A DNA stretch of 33,118 nucleotides from Mariniblastus sp. (GTDB lineage: Bacteria; Planctomycetota; Planctomycetia; Pirellulales; Pirellulaceae): assembly GCA_023300235.1 (NCBI GenBank), contig JALZWN010000043.1, forward strand, positions 1 through 33,118. The letters are read 5' to 3'. Each line of letters starts with the position of its first letter. Position 1 is the first letter of the stretch. The notes below the pieces were generated by a model. The model was not told the DNA's origin. It was given only the letters and a program-made list of their open reading frames with translations, and ran no database searches. Of the stretch, positions 16,089-24,413 are shown in pieces. A program made the translations under genes and the position numbers.

Positions 16089-16853
16089 TCACACCTGCGT
16101 CCAAATGAAGTACCCGAGCGTAAAAATTCCCGCGTCAACGATCGCATGGCTCACCCACGCCGACCACAACGTTCCGTCGCGTTCATACATCCACGCCCAA
16201 ACAACGCCGCCAACGGCAATCGAAACCGAAATCAAATAAGTCCACGGCGAATCCCAACCAAAGAAAAACGCCAACACGATCACGTGATGAGCCGCAAACC
16301 CAACGCTGGAGAGCACATTCGCAATCGTCCGCGAATAAAACCGCTTGCTCAAGTCATACACGAACCAACGCCAGTAGTACTCTTCCATAAACGAATGGAA
16401 CACCGTGTAGAACACCCCCATGGCGGCATAAGTACCGACCGACGCCAAGCCCATCGAATCGATTTTTTCTTTGACCATCCCCGTCAAACGCACACCAGCT
16501 TCACTCGGGCCGATCACCAACCAAAACAACACCACCATCGACGCCGCGACCAAAACCCCAAATCCGATCCCCAGGCCAAGACCAGGTTTACGCTTCACCT
16601 GATCCGACGCTTGGTCGGATGTTTTCCAAAAGCTCAACCGATATCGAAAAAACAACCACACCCAGACCACCGGCAAACCAAACTGCAACGTCTTCCCAAC
16701 CCCATACGCAGACTGTTGCAATGAAGCCACCGAATCCGCCAGCAAATTAAAGTAAACGTAAGTAACTGCCGACGGAAATAGGATCGCAAACCACAGCACA
16801 AAAAAGTCGTACTTGGACCCAACGGACTTCGGATCTTGACTTGGTAAATTCAT
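16089..16853 (-). CDS. CPBP-family intramembrane glutamic protease (CAAX protease-like)
   Basis: 254-residue multi-pass membrane protein. The family motifs are all present: motif 1 EEYYWRWF with E157, E158 and R162; motif 2 FAAHH with H189/H190; motif 3 SHAIVD with H236 and D240. Bacterial members act as intramembrane proteases in bacteriocin immunity or protein processing; the substrate here cannot be told. It lies 44 bp downstream of the DegT-type aminotransferase gene on the same strand and is likely co-transcribed with it. About six to eight membrane segments are apparent. Confidence 0.88.
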   Translation of the reverse strand: MNLPSQDPKSVGSKYDFFVLWFAILFPSAVTYVYFNLLADSVASLQQSAYGVGKTLQFGLPVVWVWLFFRYRLSFWKTSDQASDQVKRKPGLGLGIGFGVLVAASMVVLFWLVIGPSEAGVRLTGMVKEKIDSMGLASVGTYAAMGVFYTVFHSFMEEYYWRWFVYDLSKRFYSRTIANVLSSVGFAAHHVIVLAFFFGWDSPWTYLISVSIAVGGVVWAWMYERDGTLWSAWVSHAIVDAGIFTLGYFIWTQV

Positions 16854-16897
16854 CTATCAGATTCGTTTTTAAAAATAACGGATGCTCAATGTGATGT

Positions 16898-18007
16898 TCA
16901 ATGAATAGACATCAAATTCTGCTTCAAACAACTTACGATCAACTCTAGCGTCGCCAGTTCGTGCAACAACACCGGATGGCTAATCAACAGCGTCTGCTCT
17001 GCCGCGATTTTTGAATTCGGCAGTTCAACTGGTTTACGACAACGTCGCTGGGATCGTCGATAAAACCCCCGAAAACCTAAGCCCACCGGCAAACCATCGG
17101 CTGCTAGTCGATCAACGAACGTTTCCACATCGACCTCAGCATCGACGCGAACGGGGATTTTGTAAATCGCATTCACGCTTTGTCGATTTGCACCGTGATC
17201 AGTCATTGTTGAAAAACCCAACGTTGACAAGCCTTCCACTTGATTGACTTGCTCGCACAAAAACGCCGCCGATTGAAAACGCCGCCCCGTCAATTCACTC
17301 AACTGATCCAACTGAGGTAGCAAAGCCGCCGCCTGCAATTGCGACAACGGAAACGAATCATTGCCTCTTTCAGAATATACTTTAATACGTTGAGCAATTG
17401 TTTCATCGTCCGTCACAATAGCGCCACCGCGGCCCGCCGACAATAGTTTACTTCCGCCAAAACTAAACACTCCGACGTCGGCCAAGGCCCCCAGGGGACG
17501 ACCGTCCAAGCTTCCGCCGGGGCTTTGGCAAGCGTCTTCGACGATCTTGACCGGGTAACCACTGGCTTCCACGATCGTTTTTATCTTGCGGACATTCGCG
17601 ATTTGGCCGTGCAGGTGTGAAACCAAAATCGCTTTTGTTTTTTCAGAAATCGCCACCGCAATATCGTTTGGCTCAACCACCCAACCCCCAGCCTGAACAT
17701 CCACCAACACCGGCGTCGCACCAATAGCCTCGATCGCCCGAAAGTTCCCTGGGAAATCGTACGCTGCCAACACGACCTCGTCGCCCGCCGAAACACCAGC
17801 TCCTCGCAACGCCAACTCGACCGCGATCGTCCCGCTACAACACAACAACGCATGCTCGACCGACAGCCACTGTTGTAAGTATTTGATCAACCGATCCGTA
17901 TACCGACCGTGATAAGCTCCCCAGTCACCGTCATCAATCGACGCTAAAATGGATTCGCGAATGAATTCGCAGGCAACCGGCCATTTGAAAGATAAATGCT
18001 TCAACAT
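16898..18007 (-). CDS. DegT/DnrJ/EryC1/StrS-family PLP aminotransferase
   Basis: Sugar or aminocyclitol aminotransferase family, 369 residues from the ATG at 18007. The PLP lysine is K187 (FSFGGSKLLSAGRGG), with the cofactor-ring aspartate D158 (IVEDACQSPGG) and the LLCCSGTIAVELAL binding segment. A longer reading to 18136 is not credible, because its first dozen residues are translated from the end of the repeat element at 18109-18488. Such enzymes transfer an amino group to a keto-sugar in surface polysaccharide or antibiotic synthesis. No other sugar-nucleotide gene is adjacent, so the substrate is open. The CPBP protease gene follows at 44 bp. Confidence 0.87.
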   Translation of the reverse strand: MLKHLSFKWPVACEFIRESILASIDDGDWGAYHGRYTDRLIKYLQQWLSVEHALLCCSGTIAVELALRGAGVSAGDEVVLAAYDFPGNFRAIEAIGATPVLVDVQAGGWVVEPNDIAVAISEKTKAILVSHLHGQIANVRKIKTIVEASGYPVKIVEDACQSPGGSLDGRPLGALADVGVFSFGGSKLLSAGRGGAIVTDDETIAQRIKVYSERGNDSFPLSQLQAAALLPQLDQLSELTGRRFQSAAFLCEQVNQVEGLSTLGFSTMTDHGANRQSVNAIYKIPVRVDAEVDVETFVDRLAADGLPVGLGFRGFYRRSQRRCRKPVELPNSKIAAEQTLLISHPVLLHELATLELIVSCLKQNLMSIH

Positions 18008-18108
18008 GTGTTCTTTATAACTGAAACTTCGCGTCAAGTCGTCGGTGGTCTTCAAACTATCTTCGACAGCGGCCGGATTGACGGCAGGGCAGAACTTGAC
18101 TGCTCTAA

Positions 18109-18488
18109 TAGCCCGACGCGTCAGCGAGGAACGCAATGTCGCCCTTTACTCCGCAAAAGAGCGCTACCTTCGGTGAACGTTCACAATGCAGATGGCTCTG
18201 AACAAACAGCCGTATTTTAGACCGACGTTTACCCAAAAAACTCAAGAGGAGTGGCTGGATGAGAGATTTGTCGAGTGCACCTTCGCTTTGTAGAAATGTG
18301 GTCCTGCTGGTGCGCCCATGCAAACGCTTCTTTCATGGAGAAAAAGGCGACTATCTGCGCATGACTAAATCCGTCTACTAAAATGAGTTCCAGACTGCCT
18401 GCGCGCATGACAGGCTGAAAGCCCATCACCACATTGTTTAGGCTTCGCCAAAACATATTAAATCAACAAGCCGTAACGCGTCGGGCTA
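18109..18488. repeat. 380-bp repeat element with inverted ends (copy B)
   Basis: Ends are TAGCCCGACGCGT at 18109-18121 and ACGCGTCGGGCTA at 18476-18488, a perfect 13-bp terminal inverted repeat. Its right part matches copy A (14943-15112) in reverse orientation. Its left part carries a GTCGCCCTTTACTCCGCAAA segment related to the 50-bp palindrome at 2524-2573, and another fragment of that palindrome lies near 18330-18350. The short ORFs inside have no protein-like character. Probably a composite non-autonomous element. Confidence 0.78.
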
Positions 18489-18645
18489 CCATTTATAACG
18501 ACTTCCTGATTTGCAAAACTGATTCATCGTAGGATTGACGGTTCAGTGATAGTATTCATTACTGAGCAGCGGTAGAATAAAGCAGCCTATAATAAAACAG
18601 TCTAAACGACGTTATCACCTTACACGAAACTTTGCAGAGTCCCCC
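18489..18645. other. Gap between repeat copy B and the GTPase gene
   Basis: 157 bp, AT-richer than its surroundings. It should contain the GTPase promoter; a TTGACG at about 18536 is a weak -35 candidate without a convincing -10. Nothing else seen. Confidence 0.35.
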
Positions 18646-19740
18646 ATGAAGCCGATTCGTTTTTTGATGGTGGGTGGTTTTTTAGGCGCAGGCAAGACTA
18701 CGACGATCGGCAAGCTGGCCGCTCATTACGTCGCCGCCGGAAAAAACGTCGCCTTGGTCACCAACGACCAAGCCTACGATCTGGTCGACACTCACACGCT
18801 ACGAGCCCAAGGGTTCAACGTCGGCGAAGTTCCAGGAGCCTGTTTCTGTTGCAAGTTTGACGACCTGATCGACACCGTGGGTTCGATGTCCAACGAACAA
18901 ACTCCCGATATTGTCATCGCCGAACCAGTCGGCAGTTGCACCGACTTGGTGGCCACCGTGATCCAGCCCATGCGAGAACTCTTCGGCGACCGCTTTGAAT
19001 TAGGCCCGTTGGTGGTCTTGTTAAAACCCAACCATGGCAAAAAAATTCTATCCGAAACCCAAGGCAAAGGGTTTTCCCCCAAGGCCGAATACATCTTCCT
19101 AAAACAGCTCGAAGAAGCCGACTCGATCGCGATCAACAAAATTGACCGCATCAGCGACGCCGATCAAACTCAACTACTAGAACTGGTCGGAAGACGATTC
19201 CCGGACGTGAACTGCTTTGGGCTAAGTGCAAAAACCAGAGCCGGGTTTGAAGATTTGATCGCTGCAGTCGAAGCCGAACCGATCAAACGAAACCAAATGA
19301 TGGAAATGGATTACGTCACCTACGCAGAAGGCGAAGCAGAACTCGGCTGGCTGAACTGCCAGATCACTGCGTCTTCGGATTCACGTTTTGAATTGGACGA
19401 CGTGGTACTAAAAATCGTCGCCCAAATCGGCGAACGGTTGAGCACCGCCGGTCACGAAGTCGCTCACTTAAAAGTGCTCGGCCAAACGCTAACCGACGCC
19501 GCCGTTGCGAATCTCGTCGGCTCGAGTGTCGAAGCGGAATTGAGCCTCGCCAGTGAAATCAAACCCACGCAAGCCGATTTGTTAGTCAACGCCCGAGTCG
19601 CTGTCGATCCAGACCAGCTACGCGAAATCGTTTTGGCCGTAACACAGCAACTGGCCAGTCAGTTGAGCATATCGCTAACCGTCGGCAACATCCAAAGCTT
19701 CCGCCCCGGCAAACCCGAACCGACTCATCGCTCGCAATAG
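18646..19740 (+). CDS. CobW-like G3E-family P-loop GTPase (putative metal chaperone)
   Basis: 364 residues. Walker A GFLGAGKTT (11-19), the zinc-binding CxCC motif CFCC (66-69) and the guanine-specificity motif NKID (164-167) place it in the COG0523/CobW branch of the G3E GTPases, which insert or deliver metal ions to target enzymes. The C-terminal 150 residues do not look like the usual CobW C-terminal domain: no His-rich metal stretch is present, and the region contains segments such as ADLLVNARVAVDPDQLREIV. The start ATG at 18646 has no strong SD. It is monocistronic by context, so the client enzyme cannot be inferred from neighbours. Confidence 0.86.
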   Translation: MKPIRFLMVGGFLGAGKTTTIGKLAAHYVAAGKNVALVTNDQAYDLVDTHTLRAQGFNVGEVPGACFCCKFDDLIDTVGSMSNEQTPDIVIAEPVGSCTDLVATVIQPMRELFGDRFELGPLVVLLKPNHGKKILSETQGKGFSPKAEYIFLKQLEEADSIAINKIDRISDADQTQLLELVGRRFPDVNCFGLSAKTRAGFEDLIAAVEAEPIKRNQMMEMDYVTYAEGEAELGWLNCQITASSDSRFELDDVVLKIVAQIGERLSTAGHEVAHLKVLGQTLTDAAVANLVGSSVEAELSLASEIKPTQADLLVNARVAVDPDQLREIVLAVTQQLASQLSISLTVGNIQSFRPGKPEPTHRSQ

Positions 19741-19952
19741 AATTTGCAAATCGACACCCGGTCAACAATCCGACTCGCTCGTCCGGCACCGATCAACAAT
19801 CCAACAAAAAAATGAACCATTCGCAACCAAAATGCGTTTAGCTAGATGTCATTTCTCAGACATCAACCGCAGGGATCGCGGCGACTAATTTTCGTCATCG
19901 ACGTTGGTGCAAAACCAACGCCGATACACCTATCGCCAACCCAAGAGCCCCC

Positions 19953-20138
19953 ATGAACAACCGCCTCATCCACCCGCCGACAATCGAGCTTCCCTCCAAT
20001 CCATTCGAAGCCCCACTTCGCATGGACGTACAAACATTTTTGGACTTTAGCTTTTGGATGTCAGAAGAATTATTGGACTTAGAAGCCCAACACGCACCCA
20101 AAGTTCCCATTCAGAAATTCAGCAAAGCCTTGCACTAA
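19953..20138 (+). CDS. Possible small soluble protein, 61 residues
   Basis: ATG to TAA. The peptide has an amphipathic, acidic middle (FLDFSFWMSEELLDLEAQ) and a normal amino-acid balance, unlike the chance frames around it. No known domain. A hairpin (CGTTGGT/ACCAACG) lies about 30 bp upstream. An opposite-strand frame over the same bases (19895-20110) is less protein-like. Plausible but unproven. Confidence 0.45.
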   Translation: MNNRLIHPPTIELPSNPFEAPLRMDVQTFLDFSFWMSEELLDLEAQHAPKVPIQKFSKALH

Positions 20139-20262
20139 AATTGCCTTCCAGCCAAAGCCAAACTTCTCAAGACAGGCGACGTTGATGGGCGACAGCGTCC
20201 ATTTCAAGAATCCCATTTGCCGCCAAGTATGCGGTTGGCTGACACCGAAGGGGCATTTTCTT

Positions 20263-20374
20263 TCCCGATCGGTAACTTTCTTGCTGCAAACGCTTAAAAC
20301 GATGCTAAATTATCCCGTTCGGTAACATTTTGGTCTGTGTGACCAAATCCCTTTCCAATTGTCCCGATCGGTAC
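20263..20374 (+). promoter_or_regulatory. Three operator-like boxes in front of hipBA
   Basis: TCCCGATCGGTAAC at 20263-20276, TCCCGTTCGGTAAC at 20313-20326 and TCCCGATCGGTAC at 20362-20374 share a CCGWTCGG core, which is palindromic in the outer two. Spacing start to start is 50 and 49 bp. The last box ends 5 bp before the likely hipB start. This fits autorepression by the HipB-like regulator, as in the E. coli hipBA promoter, which has several spaced operators of a different sequence. Confidence 0.75.
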
Positions 20375-20379
20375 AAAAC

Positions 20380-20592
20380 GTGAGCACCATCAAGACGCCA
20401 GCGGATCTAGGCAAGGTTATCCGCCAACGCCGTAAAGCAGCCAAGCTTACCCAAAAGAAAGCCGCAGCGCTCGCCGGGATTGGCGTGCGTTTCCTTTCCG
20501 AACTCGAACGCGGCAAGCCCACTGCGCAAATCGGGAAGACGATCAAAGTCGCTCAACTACTCGGCCTGGAGATTCAGATCAATGAGCGATAG
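20380..20592 (+). CDS. hipB: HipB-like antitoxin, XRE-type helix-turn-helix
   Basis: 70 residues from a GTG at 20380 (STIKTPADLGKVIRQRRKAA...); a TTG at 20359 would lie inside the third operator box. The helix-turn-helix is in KLTQKKAAALAGIGVRFLSELERGKPT, with LSELERG the usual end of the recognition helix, followed by KTIKVAQLLGL. It overlaps hipA by 11 bp, which couples the two. The protein should neutralise HipA and, with it, repress the promoter through the three upstream boxes. Confidence 0.9.
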   Translation: MSTIKTPADLGKVIRQRRKAAKLTQKKAAALAGIGVRFLSELERGKPTAQIGKTIKVAQLLGLEIQINER

Positions 20593-21859
20593 CCTGCCAG
20601 TCTCAAGCCAACAAAAACTTGATGTCTACCATGAAACGCAACTCGTCGGCAAAATCTCTTCTGCCGATGGCGTGCGGATGCAGTTTGCATATGCCGACAA
20701 TTGGCAGAGTAACAAAGCGTCGTTTCCCATTTCGTTTTCGATTCCATTGGATGCTTCACCGATCGAAAACGAAGCTGCCAATAATTTTTTCGTCAACCTG
20801 CTACCCGAAGAGCAAATTCGTCGACGGACCTGCAAAAAACTCGGCATCTCAGAGGGCAATCATTTCGAACTTTTGAAGCGTATCGGCGGTGACTGTGCAG
20901 GCGCGCTGACGATTGTCCAAGAGCACGCAAAACTCCCAACGCGTCAAAACGAGTACACTCCCATTTCTGACCTTCAGCTTGCCACATGGTCACGCGGGGA
21001 TCAATACGCATTCGCGCAAGTCGCAGGCGAGCAAGACGTCAGGCTTTCACTTGCAGGCGCTCAAGACAAACTCCCGGTCAAGGTAATCGACGGCAAGCAA
21101 TTCTACTTGCCGACGGGTAATTCGCCCTCGACACAGATCTTAAAATTCGCCTCTCATTTTTCACACCTTCCCGAAAACGAAACCTTTACAACGATGCTCG
21201 CCAGAGCCGTCGGTGTCGACACGGTAGACATCTCACTCCACCAAACCAGCGAATCTCGAATCGCGGTTATTCAACGGTACGACCGCCTTACCGATGATCA
21301 AAAATGCGTACGAGTTCACCAAGAAGATTTTTGCCAAGCGTTAGGCATTCATCCAGAACGAAAGTATCAGCAAGAAGGTGGCCCCAAATTACAGGATTGC
21401 ATCAACCTGATCAAAGACGCTTGTTCGGTCCCGTTGGTAGAGCTAGAAAAATTCGTCCGTTGGACATTGTTTAACTGGTTAGCTTTCAACGCAGACGCGC
21501 ATGCCAAAAACATTTCGTTCCTTTTCATCGATGGCCAGACGAAACTAACACCGTTTTACGATCTCGTTTGCACAGGCAACTACCCGCAACTTAGCAAAAA
21601 TCTTGCGATGAGCATTGGCGGAGAATTTAATCCGGGCGCAGTGCACGTCAAGCATTTACAAAAATTTGCGAGCGAACTGGACATGAGTTATTCCTACGTC
21701 AACGAGCTAGCCACCGAAACGCTTGAACGATTGCAAGATTCGATGGCATCTACCATCGACCAGTTCAAAGACCGCTACGGCGATTCACCGATCCTACAGC
21801 GTATTCCCGTTGTCATTAAGAAACGCTGCAACCGAGCCCTCAAGGACTCGCTCACATAA
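20582..21859 (+). CDS. hipA: HipA-family serine/threonine kinase toxin
   Basis: 425 residues from the ATG at 20582. The N-terminal domain (about 10-115) matches the HipA N-subdomain 1. Kinase motifs follow: the LSLAGAQDKLPV loop (156-166), ATP-binding lysine K188 (ILKF), catalytic D305 in NADAHAKN (303-310) and metal-binding D327 in PFYDLVC. All key residues are intact, so it is likely an active toxin. E. coli HipA phosphorylates glutamyl-tRNA synthetase and induces persistence; relatives may have other targets. It overlaps hipB by 11 bp. A reading from 20480 would run through hipB in another frame and is not credible. Confidence 0.92.
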   Translation: MSDSLPVSSQQKLDVYHETQLVGKISSADGVRMQFAYADNWQSNKASFPISFSIPLDASPIENEAANNFFVNLLPEEQIRRRTCKKLGISEGNHFELLKRIGGDCAGALTIVQEHAKLPTRQNEYTPISDLQLATWSRGDQYAFAQVAGEQDVRLSLAGAQDKLPVKVIDGKQFYLPTGNSPSTQILKFASHFSHLPENETFTTMLARAVGVDTVDISLHQTSESRIAVIQRYDRLTDDQKCVRVHQEDFCQALGIHPERKYQQEGGPKLQDCINLIKDACSVPLVELEKFVRWTLFNWLAFNADAHAKNISFLFIDGQTKLTPFYDLVCTGNYPQLSKNLAMSIGGEFNPGAVHVKHLQKFASELDMSYSYVNELATETLERLQDSMASTIDQFKDRYGDSPILQRIPVVIKKRCNRALKDSLT

Positions 21860-22010
21860 CCAGTTGGCGATCAAGGCATCGATCAAAGTCCTCCCCCGCC
21901 CGATACCTTTCGTAAAACTGCGATCAAGTAAATAATATCAGCCAGCCAACCGTTTGCTGCCATCCGCGACGGCAAACACCCAACAAGTCATTTTGGACCA
22001 GGCAACCGTT

Positions 22011-22310
22011 ATGAGATCCGCATTGCGCTTAGCGCTGGCAATGTTTGTAATACTTGCCGGAACAACCGTGCAAGCCGACGATCCGCCCAACGTACTGTTC
22101 ATTTCTGTCGACGACATGCGTCCCGAGATCGGTTGCTACGGCAACACCGAAATCATCACGCCCAACTTCGATGCTTTTTCAAAACGGGCACGACCTTTCT
22201 CAAATCGTATTGCCAAGCCGCCGTCTGTGCTCCGTCCCGAGCGAGCGTGATGACCGGCTTGCGTCCTGACTCAACTCGCGTCTGGGATTTACGACCCAAG
22301 TTTAGCGAGG
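22011..22310 (+). pseudogene. Sulfatase remnant (arylsulfatase/iduronate-2-sulfatase type), frameshifted and truncated
   Basis: From ATG 22011 there is a signal peptide (about residues 1-22, ending VQADD), then [20 protein letters not shown], the metal-binding start of a formylglycine sulfatase, up to DAFSKR near 22187. The family match then continues in another frame with [29 protein letters not shown], including the active-site CAPSR. One missing G in the GGG run at 22186-22188 would explain the shift. After DLRPKFSEA (about 22310) similarity stops, so some 350 or more residues are lost. Non-functional. Confidence 0.88.
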
Positions 22311-22639
22311 CTGGGACGGGATGCATTTTCACGCACCAGAGAACCAACGGTCCGGCAGTGAATTGATATTGCAATGGGACTATAAAAACAGTCAGGCCCT
22401 TGGTCTTTTTAGCTCCTACAATCCAGAAAGGACTGAAATATAAGGAGGTAGTGTGGTTTGGAACGGCGCGGTCGCCTCCGCCTTCCGAATCGTCGTTAAA
22501 CTCAGCGACTAAATCCGCGGAAGAACCGCACCAAATCCCGAATCCAGTTCATGCAAAAAACGGTTGCGGAGCAGGGCTTGGTAGTGAGCCTTTAGCTGCA
22601 AGAGATCGTTTCTTGGGGCAGAAGCACCACTTGGCGAAT
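22311..22639. other. Debris region after the sulfatase pseudogene
   Basis: About 330 bp. A frame without a start (22317-22442) encodes a short peptide ending in LFSSYNPERTEI that might be a fossil of another gene; I do not recognise it. The rest shows no coding signal, repeat or terminator. The region looks like the scar of the deletion that truncated the sulfatase. Confidence 0.4.
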
Positions 22640-23062
22640 CTACTCAGATTTCAAGTCGAAGTTAATCGTGTTGTAGCCACTCTCGACAGTCTCGGTCAGC
22701 TCTGTCTTTTTCAGATCACGATACTTTGGAGGCATCGTTTCTTCTCGCCCTTTGCCACCGGTTGTGCTTTCAGCATGATCGTCTAATCGATTAACCTTGG
22801 TCGAGATCGTCACTTTGTGTTCGCCAAGCACCGCCCCCTTAATGTCTCTGGTATAGGTCAACTCATAGTGACCTTCTTCGTCGGTAACCCCAGTCGAACC
22901 ACGAGCATCTACAGGGTGAAAGGTTACCGCTGCCCGGTCTATCGGTATACCGTCCAGGCTTACAACACCTTCCACTTTACCAACACCGTCATCTGCGCAA
23001 CCGATAAAAAGCAATAACAGAACGCATAACGACAGTGGGGAAAACTGAAATCGACAATTCAT
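22640..23062 (-). CDS. Small lipoprotein with carboxypeptidase-regulatory-like (beta-sandwich) domain
   Basis: 140 residues. Signal peptide with lipobox FIGC, the lipidated cysteine being C22. The mature part reads VEGVVSLDGIPIDRAAVTFHPV...GVTDEEGHYELTYTRDIKGAVLGEHKVTIST, a transthyretin-like/CarboxypepD_reg fold common in planctomycete surface lipoproteins. It lies 367 bp downstream of the DUF1559 pseudopilin on the same strand, a pairing often seen in planctomycetes. Probably exported and membrane anchored; role unknown. Confidence 0.85.
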   Translation of the reverse strand: MNCRFQFSPLSLCVLLLLFIGCADDGVGKVEGVVSLDGIPIDRAAVTFHPVDARGSTGVTDEEGHYELTYTRDIKGAVLGEHKVTISTKVNRLDDHAESTTGGKGREETMPPKYRDLKKTELTETVESGYNTINFDLKSE

Positions 23063-23429
23063 TTTTTACCTTTACTTTGTGTACAAAACTGCTGCTCGCA
23101 AGCTACAGCATTTTAGGTCCATCCGGGTTTACTGTGGTGGCTTGATAAGCAGACAATTGGTTCCCATGTAACCTTATCGAATGAGGGTGCTATGTTTACG
23201 CGATCAGAAAAGGACTAATTTAAGAAAGCCCCTTTAAAAAACATGCTCACGGGATTTCCCCAAGACCACATCCGACGTGTAAGCATGCCAACATTCGGGA
23301 GACACCCTTGCCCTCAAAGCCGTGAAGCATGGCACCCGGCCCATGACAAAACGCTTGGAATACCTACCCGAGCCACAATAAAACCAGAAGAACCGCATTT
23401 AAGCATCTAAAACCGTCATCAAAAATAAA
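23063..23429. other. Gap between DUF1559 and lipoprotein genes
   Basis: 367 bp without a recognisable gene, repeat or strong terminator. Short frames here have no protein-like composition. Confidence 0.5.
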
Positions 23430-24413
23430 TCAGTTGCCCAAGGACGGAGCCTCTCCGCCCGCTTTCGTTCCCATGGCTTCATAGATGTTGCCGGCAATAA
23501 TCTCTGACACAAACGCTACCGAACCATCAGCGCGACCAAAGTTTGCCCCAGCGGGGTGAAGGCTGCCGAGTGCAGTTAATCGGCCACCTAATGAGTCTCG
23601 AACAGAATTGAGCGTGTATTCAGCATCTGAATCGGTTGGCCCCAAACATTGGTTTAGCCCTTGAGACCATACAGCACCGCACCACGTGGCGGCGGCTCGA
23701 AGTCTTCTTCTGTTCCACTGATCGACAGTCACCAAACCGCCGTCACGCTCTCCGATAAGGAACGTGTTCGAACCGCCATCTGATATTTCACCGAAGCTAA
23801 CATCAGAATTGAGGTATAGGATCCCGGGGAACTTCAATAAAAAACGTTGCGCACCAGATGTGATCGCCCCAGTTCGATCCGGGGTGAATTGTTCGTAATC
23901 GTCGATTATACCAAGCGATAAATTTCGATACCTAGGTCCCAACACACCCACATAGTTGCTCTTCCCGTGTTGATTTTCGCCATCAGGCGTTCTCCCTCGC
24001 ACTGTGTTCACACCTTCCATCTCATCCGAAGGGCAATGGAATACTGGCAATATCAGCTCTGCAGTATCGCCATGAGAAGCGTCGACCCAATCCGGCATCG
24101 TAAAATTACACGATTGTGTTAGTAGAATCTGGTAGACAGAATCTTGTTCAACAAACGGAAGAATGATTGAACTCCAATTGAGCCCCCGAGACCGAAGAGC
24201 ATTCCCCGTGATCCCCGCCGGGAAATGACTGTGGGCACTTTCATAATTCAGCATCCCAAGAGCCATTTGCTTCATGTTATTGTTACAAACAGTCCGCCGG
24301 GCAGCTTCGCGGACGGTCTGGACCGCAGGCAGCAGCATTCCGACAAGAATTCCAATCACCGCAATGACCACCAAAAGCTCAACGAGCGTAAAACCGTTTC
24401 TGCGTTTTTTCAT
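23430..24413 (-). CDS. DUF1559 (SBP_bac_10) pseudopilin-like protein
   Basis: 327 residues. The type IV prepilin leader MKKRRNG is followed by FTLVELLVVIAVIGILVGMLLP, with cleavage expected after G7 and the glutamate at +5. Next comes the VREAARR...CNNNMKQMALGMLNYESAH segment and the DUF1559 body, ending in the family-typical DGSVAFVSE (H-X9-DG) region. Planctomycetes carry dozens to hundreds of such genes. A GGAG ribosome binding site lies 6 nt before the ATG. The lipoprotein gene downstream may be co-transcribed. The exact function of the family is not known; a role in pilus- or type II secretion-like structures is inferred from the leader. Confidence 0.94.
   Translation of the reverse strand: MKKRRNGFTLVELLVVIAVIGILVGMLLPAVQTVREAARRTVCNNNMKQMALGMLNYESAHSHFPAGITGNALRSRGLNWSSIILPFVEQDSVYQILLTQSCNFTMPDWVDASHGDTAELILPVFHCPSDEMEGVNTVRGRTPDGENQHGKSNYVGVLGPRYRNLSLGIIDDYEQFTPDRTGAITSGAQRFLLKFPGILYLNSDVSFGEISDGGSNTFLIGERDGGLVTVDQWNRRRLRAAATWCGAVWSQGLNQCLGPTDSDAEYTLNSVRDSLGGRLTALGSLHPAGANFGRADGSVAFVSEIIAGNIYEAMGTKAGGEAPSLGN

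Noticed and set aside
18229-18456. Minus-strand frame of 75 codons (MFWRSLNN...)
   Set aside because: Lies wholly inside repeat copy B; the same peptide fragments arise from copy A.
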